Shown: piece after piece, positions 56,462 to 64,000 of the stretch
How the letters are laid out: each line of letters starts with the position of its first letter
Numbering within the stretch: the first letter of the stretch is position 1
Origin: Alphaproteobacteria bacterium
GTDB taxonomy: Bacteria; Pseudomonadota; Alphaproteobacteria; Sphingomonadales; Sphingomonadaceae
Assembly (NCBI GenBank): GCA_018823325.1
Contig: JAHJIJ010000015.1
Span: 529,150-593,149, forward strand
Length of the DNA: 64,000 bases
Reading direction: 5' to 3'
Notes under the pieces: generated by a model
The model's input: the letters and a program-made list of their open reading frames with translations, nothing else
Database searches by the model: none
What the model was told of the DNA's origin: nothing
Translations under genes and position numbers: made by a program

Positions 56462-57234
56462 CGGAAGAAGAAACTCAGCTCTGGTTGTCAGCTCATGGCT
56501 GGTGGGACGGCGCAGCAGGTGATCGCCTCCGTCATTTCGTCGCACTGGTCCTTGAAGAGGCAGACCGGCAAAACCTGATCTCAGCAGGCAGCCGGAGCCA
56601 GATATGGTCCCGCCACGTGGTGGATTCCGCGCAGCTGATTCCGTTGCTATCCACGCTCGAAGGGAGAAGAGCCTCGGCTTCTGGCGGCGAAGCTGTTTCT
56701 CCCGCGCCGTCAGAATTATGGGTCGATCTTGGAACGGGGGCAGGGTTCCCAGGCATGGTGATCGGATGCCTGAGAGAGCAACCAATCCAGCTGGTCGAGA
56801 TGCGGCCACTGCGCGTTGATTTCCTTCGCCATTGCGTCGCAGCCCTAGGGCTCGACCACGTGGAGGTTGTCCAGGGCAAAGTCGAGAACGCCAGGTTTGA
56901 TCGGCCCGCTTCCGTTATCTCGGCACGTGCTTATGCGCCGCTTGATCGCCTTTTGGCCAGCGCTCACCATTTGGCCGATGAAAACACCGTCTGGCTGCTG
57001 CCAAAAGGGCGTAGCAGTGAGAAGGAACTGGAAATCATCCGCTCAGGCTGGCAAGCTGTGTTTCACGTGGAACAAAGCATCACGGACACCGAAAGCGCCA
57101 TCGTGACCATTCAGAATCTCCGTAGAATCGATCGGTCTAAAGGCCTCAGGGCTCGGGCAGGCCGAAATCACCATGCTTCATATGCGCGATGTTCGAGAAG
57201 TTCCGCCTCGCGCCGCATAAAGCCACGCTCATGA
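56458..57234 (+). CDS. rsmG: 16S rRNA m7G527 methyltransferase
   Basis: RsmG/GidB methylates G527 of 16S rRNA with SAM. The Rossmann core has [18 protein letters not shown] (motif I) and [20 protein letters not shown]. It is expected to end near [20 protein letters not shown], but the frame runs about 35 residues further, into Arg/Ser-rich sequence, and stops at 57234. This may be a lost stop codon. The frame covers a parS site (57059-57074) that codes for VFHVEQ, and overlaps the parA start. Confidence 0.92.
   Translation: MTEEETQLWLSAHGWWDGAAGDRLRHFVALVLEEADRQNLISAGSRSQIWSRHVVDSAQLIPLLSTLEGRRASASGGEAVSPAPSELWVDLGTGAGFPGMVIGCLREQPIQLVEMRPLRVDFLRHCVAALGLDHVEVVQGKVENARFDRPASVISARAYAPLDRLLASAHHLADENTVWLLPKGRSSEKELEIIRSGWQAVFHVEQSITDTESAIVTIQNLRRIDRSKGLRARAGRNHHASYARCSRSSASRRIKPRS
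57059..57074. other. parS: parS site inside rsmG
   Basis: TGTTTCACGTGGAACA, a consensus-like 16-base parS palindrome (one asymmetric base pair), inside the 3' part of rsmG, in frame with codons for VFHVEQ. It lies 157 bases before the parA start and 8 kb from the proposed origin. It is the strongest match in the window. Confidence 0.88.
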
Positions 57235-58013
57235 TCAGCATAGCCATCGCCAATCAGAAGGGTGGGGTTGGCAAGACGACGACTGCCATCAATCTTGCCA
57301 CCGGCCTTGCCGCAACAGGTCATCGTACGTTACTGATCGATCTGGATCCGCAGGGCAACGCCTCCACAGGCATGGGTGTTCAGACAAAGGATCGCGGTCA
57401 TTCCAGCTACGATCTGCTGATGGGCGATTGCGCGCTTGATGATGCCGTGATCCGCACAGTCGTTCCGGGTCTCGATCTCATCCCTGCGACCCAGGACTTG
57501 TCCGGCGCAGAGATCGAGTTGATCGACGTCGAGCAGCGCACGCATCGACTCGCCAACGCGCTTTCGACCGCATCTGCAGGTCGCTGGCAGGTTTGCCTGA
57601 TTGATTGTCCACCCTCGCTCGGCCTGCTTACCGTGAACGCAATGGTCGCGGTGCAGTCCATCCTCGTTCCCCTCCAGTGCGAGTTTTTTGCGCTGGAGGG
57701 ACTCTCACAGCTGCTGCAGACATTCGAGCGCATCCGTGCGCGGTTCAATCCCGACCTGTCGATTCTGGGCGTGGCGCTCACCATGTATGATCGCCGCAAT
57801 CGCCTCACCGATCAGGTCGCGGACGACGTTCGTGCCTGTCTGGGGGATCTTGTGTTCAAGACCGTCATCCCCCGCAACGTTCGCTTGTCAGAGGCACCCA
57901 GCCACGGCTTACCCGCGCTGATCTACGACATGCGCTGTGCTGGGTCGGAAGCCTATATGGCGCTCGCCCGCGAGCTGATCGAAAAACTACCCAAGGAGAC
58001 TGTAGCGGCATGA
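57231..58013 (+). CDS. parA: chromosome partitioning ATPase ParA
   Basis: ParA/Soj (260 residues) is the deviant Walker ATPase that moves ParB-parS complexes of the new origin. The N-terminus [21 protein letters not shown] holds the deviant Walker A KGGVGKTT (10-17), with QVCLIDCPPSLGLLT after it. The ATG at 57231 overlaps the rsmG stop (ATGA). A longer start at 57189 would add 14 residues that are not family-like. Confidence 0.95.
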   Translation: MISIAIANQKGGVGKTTTAINLATGLAATGHRTLLIDLDPQGNASTGMGVQTKDRGHSSYDLLMGDCALDDAVIRTVVPGLDLIPATQDLSGAEIELIDVEQRTHRLANALSTASAGRWQVCLIDCPPSLGLLTVNAMVAVQSILVPLQCEFFALEGLSQLLQTFERIRARFNPDLSILGVALTMYDRRNRLTDQVADDVRACLGDLVFKTVIPRNVRLSEAPSHGLPALIYDMRCAGSEAYMALARELIEKLPKETVAA

Positions 58014-58945
58014 GTGAGGCTGAAGCATCGGGCAAAGCGCCTGCACGCCGTCTCGGTCGTGGCCTGTCCGCGCTGCTCGGTGAGGTTGAGCGCGACGTCC
58101 CGGTTTCGGAGGACGGAAACGAAGCCGGAGCGGGCGGCAGCGGCAGTGAAGGCCCGCGGTCTGTTCGCTCCATCGAGATCGCCCGGATTGCCCCTCATCC
58201 TGACCAGCCTCGTCGCCATTTCGATGAGGAGGCGCTCTCCGAACTGGCTGACAGTATTCGGGAGCGCGGGGTCATCCAGCCCATCATCGTGCGCCCGGTT
58301 GGGAACGGTCACTATCAAATCGTCGCCGGCGAACGCCGCTGGCGCGCCTCGCAAAAGGCGCAACTACACCAGATTCCCGCCATCGTCCGTGATTTCACGG
58401 AAGCGGAGACGCTTGAGATCGCTCTGGTCGAAAACATCCAGCGCGAAGACCTCAATCCGATCGAAGAGGCGCAGGCTTATCGTCGCCTTATCGATCAGTT
58501 TCATCACAGCCAGGATGCGCTAGCCCGCATCGTCGGCAAATCCCGCAGTCACATCGCCAATCTGATGCGCCTGCTGGACCTTCCTGAACCCGTGCAGGAT
58601 CTGGTGATGTCCGGCGCCCTGTCCATGGGGCATGGGCGAGCGCTCATCGGATCACCCAATTGCGCCGCGCTGGCGAAGGACATCGCGACCAAGGGCCTGT
58701 CCGTTCGCGAAACGGAACGATTGGTTCGACAAGCACGTGAAGGGAGGTCGGCGCCACGTGCAAGTACCTCGGACCGTGGCGGTCGCGATCCTGATCTCGT
58801 CGCGATGGAACAGCATTTGTCGGATCTGCTCGGCCTCCGCGTCGGTATCAACCACGAAGGCGGCAAAGGTTCGCTAACGTTGCAATATTCCAGTCTCGAG
58901 CAGCTCGACATGATCTGCCAGAAGCTCACCGGCGGCGGCTTCTGA
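58010..58945 (+). CDS. parB: chromosome partitioning protein ParB
   Basis: ParB/Spo0J (311 residues) binds parS and spreads with CTP. The basic N-terminus RLGRGLSALL (14-23) is where ParA binds. The CTPase domain includes GERRWRAS (107-114) and ENIQREDLNPIEEAQAY (141-157). The HTH for parS lies around 167-190 (SQDALARIVGKSRSHIANLM). A C-terminal dimerisation region closes the protein. Translation is coupled to parA by ATGA. Confidence 0.96.
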   Translation: MSEAEASGKAPARRLGRGLSALLGEVERDVPVSEDGNEAGAGGSGSEGPRSVRSIEIARIAPHPDQPRRHFDEEALSELADSIRERGVIQPIIVRPVGNGHYQIVAGERRWRASQKAQLHQIPAIVRDFTEAETLEIALVENIQREDLNPIEEAQAYRRLIDQFHHSQDALARIVGKSRSHIANLMRLLDLPEPVQDLVMSGALSMGHGRALIGSPNCAALAKDIATKGLSVRETERLVRQAREGRSAPRASTSDRGGRDPDLVAMEQHLSDLLGLRVGINHEGGKGSLTLQYSSLEQLDMICQKLTGGGF

Positions 58946-58956
58946 ACGACGCTGGA

Positions 58957-59793
58957 TCAGCGGCGTTTGGCGAGCACGTCAAATGCCTGAAGGTCAGCCA
59001 GTAGCGCAGGGAGGTCTCGCAACGGCAGCATATTGGGGCCGTCGCTCGGCGCGCGATCAGGGTCCTCATGCGTCTCAATGAAGACCGCCGCGACACCGAT
59101 CGCGACCGCAGCGCGTGCCAGCACGGGAACGAACCGCCGCTCACCACCAGAACTCTCGCCCCGTCCGCCCGGCTGCTGAACGCTATGCGTCGCATCGAAC
59201 ACAACGGGGCAGCCGGTTTCGGCCAGAATCGGCAATGCGCGCATGTCGCTGACAAGGGTGTTGTAGCCGAAGCTCGCACCCCGCTCGGTCAGCAGAACCC
59301 GATCATTGCCAGCGCTGCGCAGCTTGCGCACCACGTTGGCCATGTCCCAGGGCGCGAGGAACTGGCCCTTCTTCACATTGACCACGCGCCCCGTCGCGGC
59401 CGAAGCGAGCAGCAAATCGGTCTGGCGGCAGAGAAACGCTGGAATCTGCAGCACGTCGACAACCTTGGCCACCGCCTCGCACTGGCCCGCTTCATGCACA
59501 TCCGTGATGACGGGGCAACCGAACCGCTCTTTCACCTCGGCAAACACGTCCAGCGCCTGTCCCAGCCCTATGCCGCGCGGCGCCTCCACCGATGTCCGGT
59601 TGGCCTTGTCGAAGCTGCTCTTGTAGATAAGAGGCATATCGAGTGCGCTCGACATCTCGACCAGCGCCTGCGCGGTTTCAAGGGCATGTGCTCTGGATTC
59701 CATCGCACAAGGGCCGGCGATCAGCGCAAGGGGGCGATCATTGGCAATCACGGTCTTGCCGATGGTGACGGTGCAGGGAGCAGCTATGTTCAT
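58957..59793 (-). CDS. kdsA: 3-deoxy-8-phosphooctulonate synthase
   Basis: KdsA (278 residues) condenses arabinose 5-phosphate and PEP to KDO-8-phosphate for lipopolysaccharide. [19 protein letters not shown] at the N-terminus, [16 protein letters not shown] and [17 protein letters not shown] are diagnostic. The start at 59793 ([12 protein letters not shown]) is preferred to the longer frame from 59841. It is convergent with parB and divergent from the aldolase-like gene. Confidence 0.94.
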   Translation of the reverse strand: MNIAAPCTVTIGKTVIANDRPLALIAGPCAMESRAHALETAQALVEMSSALDMPLIYKSSFDKANRTSVEAPRGIGLGQALDVFAEVKERFGCPVITDVHEAGQCEAVAKVVDVLQIPAFLCRQTDLLLASAATGRVVNVKKGQFLAPWDMANVVRKLRSAGNDRVLLTERGASFGYNTLVSDMRALPILAETGCPVVFDATHSVQQPGGRGESSGGERRFVPVLARAAVAIGVAAVFIETHEDPDRAPSDGPNMLPLRDLPALLADLQAFDVLAKRR

Positions 59794-59908
59794 TCTGTCC
59801 GCATAGCTTGCACCGCGCGAGCGCGCAAAGTCTGTGCGCATCCGTCGTCCCTCATTCGACGCGTTGGCGCGGATTGACGGTCTTGCCGTGACCCGTCATG
59901 CCCAAGGG

Positions 59909-60910
59909 ATGCTCTTCTATTCCGACAATACAGCGCCGGTGCACCCAAAGGTGATGGAGGCGATTCGCGCTGCCGATGCAGTCGATTTCGCTTATGACGC
60001 CGACGCGCTCAGTCAGGCGCTGGATGCCCGATTTTCGGAATGGTTTGAGCGGGAAGTCGCCGTCATCTGGATGTCGACGGGCACGGCAGCCAACGCTCTT
60101 GCCCTGTCGCTCTACTGTCCGCCTTATGGCGGCATATTGACCCATGATAATGCGCACGTCGTGGTCGACGAATGTGGCGCGGTTGAGCTGCAGACCGGCG
60201 GTGCCCGATTGCTTGGTTGCCCTGCATCAGGCGGCACGCTCAACCCGTCCGCGTTGCGGACCCGCATCGATTCCCTCGGAAAAGGGGTGCATCACACTCG
60301 GCCATTTGCGGTCTCCCTGACCAACGCTACCGAATATGGCCGCGTCTATACGCGCGCCCAACTCGAAGACATCGGCACACTCTGTCGGACAGAGGGGCTG
60401 GCTCTTCACGTGGATGGTGCTCGTTTCGCCAACGCGCTGGCACATCAGAACTGTGCGCCGGCCGAACTGAGCTGGCGCGCCGGGGTCGATGTGCTCAGCC
60501 TCGGCTTCACCAAGAATGGCGCGATGAACGCTGAGGCGGTGATCCTCTTCGATCCGGCTAGAGCTGATGAGGCCCGTCGTCGCCGCAAACGGGCCGGCCA
60601 TCTGCTCTCCAAGGGCCGCTACATCGCTGCGCAACTCCATGCGATGCTTGAGGACGATTTGTGGCTCGCCAATGCGCGCAAAGCGAACGCAGCCGCAGCC
60701 GCGCTTGTGCCGGCGGTGGGCGATCGTCTCCTCCATCCCGTCGAGGCCAACGAGCTGTTCCTGTCCCTGAGCGCTGACGAGATGGCACATTTGCGGGCTC
60801 AGGGCTTCGGCTTTCATGAACTGGAATCAGGCGTCGCGCGCTTCGTCACAAGCTGGCATCAGGAGGTCGCGGATGTGGCGCCGCTCGCCTCAGCGCTTGC
60901 CGCGTTGTAA
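59909..60910 (+). CDS. low-specificity L-threonine aldolase-like enzyme
   Basis: A 333-residue PLP enzyme of the beta-eliminating lyase/threonine aldolase group (aspartate aminotransferase fold). Features are FYSDNTAPVHPKVMEAI, VVDECGAVELQTGGARLL, LALHVDGARFANALA and the lysine K202 in LSLGFTKNGAMNAEA. The likely reaction is glycine plus acetaldehyde from threonine or allo-threonine. The start is uncertain: ATG at 59909 fits family length, and GTG at 59834 would add 25 residues. Confidence 0.88.
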   Translation: MLFYSDNTAPVHPKVMEAIRAADAVDFAYDADALSQALDARFSEWFEREVAVIWMSTGTAANALALSLYCPPYGGILTHDNAHVVVDECGAVELQTGGARLLGCPASGGTLNPSALRTRIDSLGKGVHHTRPFAVSLTNATEYGRVYTRAQLEDIGTLCRTEGLALHVDGARFANALAHQNCAPAELSWRAGVDVLSLGFTKNGAMNAEAVILFDPARADEARRRRKRAGHLLSKGRYIAAQLHAMLEDDLWLANARKANAAAAALVPAVGDRLLHPVEANELFLSLSADEMAHLRAQGFGFHELESGVARFVTSWHQEVADVAPLASALAAL

Positions 60911-60934
60911 TCCCTGCCCACGAGGCGCAGCGCT

Positions 60935-61395
60935 GTGAGCGGCCAGCGACTCTCCGGCGATGTCCTGCTGCCATTTGCGACCGTCACGCTGATCTGGTCG
61001 TCAACCTGGATCGTCATCCGCGATCAGCTGGGCGTCGTCCCCGCAAGCTGGTCGGTCTGTTATCGTTTCGCCATCGCCGCGATTGGCATGGCCGTGGTGG
61101 CGCGTCTGAGTGGAGCGTCGCTGAGACTCGACCGGCGGACACTGCTGTTCGCCGCGACCTTCGGCATCATGCACTTTTCCCTCAATTTCAATCTTCTTTA
61201 CCGCGCCGAAGCCCATCTCACCTCGGGTTTATGTGCGCTCGTTTACGCGCTGCTGATGATCCCCAACAGCCTGTTCGCGCGCCTTTTCTTCGGCGAGCGA
61301 GTCAGCCGGGCTTTCGTGTTCGGTTCGGCAATCGCCATCGTTGGGGTCGGTCTGCTGTTTCTTAATGAATATCGCGCAAGCGTCACGGGCGCACC
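60935..61395 (+). pseudogene. EamA/DMT-family transporter, truncated by IS21 element
   Basis: The first part of a drug/metabolite transporter: LPFATVTLIWSSTWIVIRDQLGVVP, then repeated TM helices up to about residue 150. A complete DMT protein has about 300 residues in two EamA repeats; here the reading continues five codons into the IS and stops at 61411. The IS left tip at 61396 interrupts it, so the second repeat is lost or on the far side of the element. The GTG at 60935 is the likely start. Confidence 0.85.
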
Positions 61396-61401
61396 TGCGC
61401 G

Positions 61402-61516
61402 TTTCGCGTGATCGCGGGCACTGATTTCATCTGATCGCGGGCAGCGATTTCACGGGAAGCCGGGCACCTATTTCACACGATCGCGGGCACTGATTTCGCG
61501 CGATCGCGGGCAGGCA
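61402..61516 (+). repeat. five tandem 23-bp repeats at IS left end
   Basis: Copies start at 61402, 61425, 61448, 61471 and 61494, each with TTTC at the 5' end and a GATCGCGGGCACTGA-like core (the third copy has diverged to GAAGCCGGGCACCTA). The same unit recurs inverted at the other end. These are probably transposase-binding sites of the IS21 type. Confidence 0.9.
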
Positions 61517-61566
61517 TGACCAACGAACTGCAGTTACTCCGCCTCCTGAAACACAGGAGGATTGGA

Positions 61567-63105
61567 ATGCCGACAGGACGTTTGACCATGCGCCGTATTC
61601 GCGACGTTTTGCGATTGAAGTTTGCCCAAGGGCTGAGTGAGCGGGCGATTGCGTCCTCGCTTGGGCTTGGGAAAGGGAGTGTGGGCACGTACCTGCGGCG
61701 CGCCCGGGATGCTGGACTGGGCTGGCCCCTGCCGGAGGGGCTGGATGATGACAGCCTTGAGCTGCTGCTATTCCCGAACGCTTCAGACGTGGCCGATCCA
61801 GACCGGCCAGTTCCGGATTGGGCCGTAATTGATCAGGAACTGCGCAAGCGCGGGGTCACGCGCATGTTGCTGTGGCAGGAATACCGGGCACAGCACCCCC
61901 ACGGATTTGGCTACACATGGTTTTGCACCCACTTTGACGCGTGGAAAGGCCGTGTACGGCCGAGCATGCGGCAAACGCATGTGGGCGGCGAAAAGGTGTT
62001 TGTCGACTTCTCCGGCGACACGATCGAGATCGTTGACCCGGCAACCGGTGAGGTGAAAGCGGCCAAGCTGTTCGTCGCAGCGATGGGGGCCTCAAGCTAT
62101 ACCTACGCCTTGGCTGTTGCCAGCGAAGGGCTGGAGGATTGGATTGCGGCCCATGTGGGGATGTTTGCCTATCTGGGCGGTGTGCCGAAGGTGGTCGTAC
62201 CCGACAACCTGAAATCGGCTGTGATTAAGCCGGACCGCTATGATCCCGGCTTGAACCGGACCTATGCTGAAATGGCCGGGTACTACGGCACAGCAATCCT
62301 GCCGGCGCGCGTGCGAAAGCCAAAAGACAAGGCCAAAGTCGAGGTAGCCGTGCAAGTCGCCCAGCGCTGGATCCTGGCAAGGTTGCGCAATCGCAGGTTC
62401 TTCTCACTAGCCGAGCTGAACACTGCCATCCGGCCATTGCTCGACGAATTGAACATGCGCGTCATGCGTGACTATGGCGCCAGTCGCGCTGATTTGTTCG
62501 CCACATTGGATCGTCCGAACTTGCAGCCGCTGCCCGCCGATCCCTATGTCTTTGCGCGCTGGAAACGGGCCCGTGTCGCCCCCGATTATCACATCGAGGT
62601 AGATCGCTGCTGGTATTCTGTGCCGTTCAACTTGATCCGGCAGGACGTGGACGCGCGGGTTACTCATGCCACGGTAGAAATCTTCCATCGTGGCAAACGC
62701 GTCGCTAGCCATCTGCGCGATCCCGGACGGCGTAGTCATGTCACGGCGGCCGAGCATATGCCGTCGGCGCACCGCCGCTATGCCGAATGGTCCGCGACGC
62801 GCATTCTGAACAGCGCCGCAAAGCTGGGGCCCTCCGTGGCTGCGTTTTGCGATATCGTAATGCAGGACAGGCCGCACCCCGAACAAGGCTTCCGAACCTG
62901 CCTGGGCGTGCTGTCGTTGGCCAAAAGCTTCGAGCCCCGGCGGATCGATGCCGCATGCCGCCGGGCCGTCGCCATCAAGGCCCGATCGGTCGCATCCATC
63001 CGCTCGATCCTGAAGACCGGTCTTGATCAGGCTTTCCTGGAACCAGACCCCGAAGAGCTGCCGCTGCAACACCGCAACATCCGCGGCCAGAACTATTACC
63101 ACTGA
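61567..63105 (+). CDS. istA: IS21-family transposase IstA
   Basis: IstA (512 residues) cuts and joins IS21 ends with a DDE domain. A helix-turn-helix opens the protein (MPTGRLTMRRIRDVLRLKF, then SERAIASSLGLGKGSVGTYL). The catalytic triad reads D147 (EKVFVDFSGD), D213 (VVVPDNLKSAV) and E259 (KDKAKVEVAVQV). The ATG at 61567 follows AGGAGGATTGGA, a strong ribosome site, and is preferred to the ATG at 61516 inside the repeat array. It is 15 bases before istB. Confidence 0.95.
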   Translation: MPTGRLTMRRIRDVLRLKFAQGLSERAIASSLGLGKGSVGTYLRRARDAGLGWPLPEGLDDDSLELLLFPNASDVADPDRPVPDWAVIDQELRKRGVTRMLLWQEYRAQHPHGFGYTWFCTHFDAWKGRVRPSMRQTHVGGEKVFVDFSGDTIEIVDPATGEVKAAKLFVAAMGASSYTYALAVASEGLEDWIAAHVGMFAYLGGVPKVVVPDNLKSAVIKPDRYDPGLNRTYAEMAGYYGTAILPARVRKPKDKAKVEVAVQVAQRWILARLRNRRFFSLAELNTAIRPLLDELNMRVMRDYGASRADLFATLDRPNLQPLPADPYVFARWKRARVAPDYHIEVDRCWYSVPFNLIRQDVDARVTHATVEIFHRGKRVASHLRDPGRRSHVTAAEHMPSAHRRYAEWSATRILNSAAKLGPSVAAFCDIVMQDRPHPEQGFRTCLGVLSLAKSFEPRRIDAACRRAVAIKARSVASIRSILKTGLDQAFLEPDPEELPLQHRNIRGQNYYH

Positions 63106-63120
63106 CAGAGGAGATTACTG

Positions 63121-63885
63121 TTGCTGTCCCATCCCACTTGCGACCGTCTGGAGGCTATCGGGCTTTCCGGTATGGCAAAGGCACTTCATGAACAGCGGCG
63201 CGTTGGCGCGACGTTTGAAAGCCTCAGCTTTGAAGAAAGGCTGGGATTGCTCGTCGATCGCGAAGCTGCAGAGCGTGACGCCAAGAAGCTGGCTACGCGG
63301 TTACGTTTTGCCGCCCTGCGCCACGCGGCCTGTGTTGAAGATATCGACATGCGCAGCCCTCGCGGCATTGATGTCGCGGTGATGGCGCATCTGATCGATG
63401 GCAGCTGGATCAACCGGCACGAAAATTTGCTGATCACAGGGCCAACAGGGTTGGGCAAAAGCTGGATCGCCTGCGCACTGGGCAACAAAGCTTGCCGTGA
63501 TGGTCGCCGGGTTGTCTATCATCGCGTGCCCCGCCTGTTCCAGATGTTGGCCATAGCCAAAGGCGACGGACGACATGCCCGCGTTCTCAAAGCCATCGAA
63601 CGTACGGAACTGCTCATCCTTGATGATTGGGGGCTCTCAGTCCTGACGGCAACAGAGCGACGCGATCTGCTGGAAATCCTCGACGATCGACAAGGTCGGG
63701 GCTCCACCATCGTCACCAGTCAGCTTCCGGTGGATCAATGGTTCGAGGTTATCGGCGATCCCACCCTGGCAGATGCGATCCTCGACCGCCTGGTCCACAA
63801 CGCTCACCGCCTAACCCTGAGCGGCGACAGCATGCGAAAAAAGATGAGCACCATGAAATTGCTTGACCAAAGCCTTCAGCCCTGA
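63121..63885 (+). CDS. istB: IS21-family ATPase IstB
   Basis: IstB (254 residues) is the AAA+ helper that stimulates IS21 transposition and target choice. Walker A GPTGLGKS (107-114) and Walker B LLILDDWG are intact. A TTG start at 63121 follows GAGGAG; no nearer ATG fits. It ends 115 bases before the IS right end. Confidence 0.93.
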   Translation: MLSHPTCDRLEAIGLSGMAKALHEQRRVGATFESLSFEERLGLLVDREAAERDAKKLATRLRFAALRHAACVEDIDMRSPRGIDVAVMAHLIDGSWINRHENLLITGPTGLGKSWIACALGNKACRDGRRVVYHRVPRLFQMLAIAKGDGRHARVLKAIERTELLILDDWGLSVLTATERRDLLEILDDRQGRGSTIVTSQLPVDQWFEVIGDPTLADAILDRLVHNAHRLTLSGDSMRKKMSTMKLLDQSLQP

Positions 63886-63903
63886 CTCAATAACACCCGT
63901 TGG

Positions 63904-63994
63904 CCAGCCTGCCCGAGGGCGCGAAATGGCTGCCCGCGATGCCGTGAAACGCGTGCCCGAGATCGCGCGAAATCACTGCCCAACTTCCGCGAAA
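63904..63994 (-). repeat. four inverted 23-bp repeats at IS right end
   Basis: Copies end at 63926, 63949, 63972 and 63994 with GAAA, and each contains a GCCCG-type core reverse-complementary to the left-end unit (the outermost is 22 bases). The tip TGCGCA at 63995-64000 follows. Together with the left array they form the ends bound by IstA. Confidence 0.85.
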
Positions 63995-64000
63995 TGCGCA

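Larger units (their letters stand above)
61396..64000 (+). mobile_element. IS21-family insertion sequence
   Basis: About 2.6 kb with istA and istB in order, the IS21 layout. The left tip TGCGCGTTTCGCG (61396 on) and the right tip (TTTCGCG and TGCGCA, reverse-complemented, ending at 64000) are inverted and start TG/end CA. Arrays of a 23-bp repeat occupy both ends. The outer right end coincides with the window edge, so the target duplication is visible only on the left side and cannot be confirmed. It disrupts the EamA-type gene. Confidence 0.9.

Noticed and set aside
55385..56809. A 470-codon minus-strand frame over mnmG
   Set aside because: It covers the FAD-enzyme gene mnmG and has no ribosome site or domain.
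61402..61516. Regular 23-bp repeats resembling a CRISPR array
   Set aside because: Copies are directly adjacent without spacers, recur inverted at the other IS end, and lie next to istA; no cas genes are present.

Overview
The window reads as chromosomal DNA of a high-GC alphaproteobacterium, most likely a sphingomonad (Sphingomonadales). The grounds are the gene order around the replication origin (PPDK regulator-maf-aroE-coaE-dnaQ-hpf-ptsN on one side, hemE-hemJ-rho-terC-mnmE-mnmG-rsmG-parA-parB on the other), a short ATP synthase epsilon subunit, a small DUF6489-type protein, and a sphingomonad-style winged-helix regulator. No rRNA or other decisive marker is present, so the genus is left open.

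Layout. 0-11.6 kb holds housekeeping genes: a GlcG/HbpS-like protein, dapD, a small MscS-type channel, a PilZ protein, RNase R, the tyrA-hisC pair facing away from metX-metW, and a Bcr/CflA-type MFS exporter. 11.7-19.3 kb is a metal-efflux module: a heavy-metal RND system in B-A-C order, facing away from an OmpR-type response regulator and its kinase. A candidate operator lies between the two units. 19.5-22.4 kb has a three-histidine-box fatty acid desaturase, tRNA-Val(TAC) with an encoded CCA, and a receiver-like/winged-helix regulator. 22.6-30.5 kb has aconitase, a FrnE/DsbA-type oxidoreductase, an exported methyltransferase-like protein, a solitary cpaF/tadA ATPase, and a visibly AT-richer multispanning membrane protein that is probably acquired. 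30.5-35.5 kb is the F1 operon atpHAGDC. 35.6-39.3 kb is a three-gene envelope-glycan-like unit (FAD-dependent mutase-like enzyme, GtrA flippase, GT-C/STT3-like membrane protein). It is followed by acs, an MmcB-type repair protein, a cell-wall hydrolase, and the cluster of overlapping genes that runs up to the origin.

The centre of the window is a probable chromosome origin at about 48.62-48.91 kb, between the PPDK-regulator gene and hemE. It has one perfect DnaA box, three one-mismatch boxes and one two-mismatch box, plus an AT-rich stretch. Almost every gene from 30.5 to 48.6 kb is transcribed leftward and almost every gene from 48.9 to 60.9 kb rightward, as expected for forks leaving this point. 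Two strong parS sites lie 6-8 kb to the right (one inside rsmG, one between mnmE and mnmG), next to parA-parB.

The right edge is an IS21-family element (istA-istB) that has cut an EamA/DMT transporter gene. Its ends carry arrays of a 23-bp repeat (five tandem copies at the left, four inverted copies at the right). The outer tip falls exactly on the last base of the window. I found no CRISPR array, prophage, toxin-antitoxin locus or biosynthetic cluster. The least explained material is the 35.6-39.3 kb glycan unit, the 28.7-30.5 kb membrane protein, the unusual CzcA-like pump, the pseudo-receiver regulator, and the repeat-armed ends of the IS.
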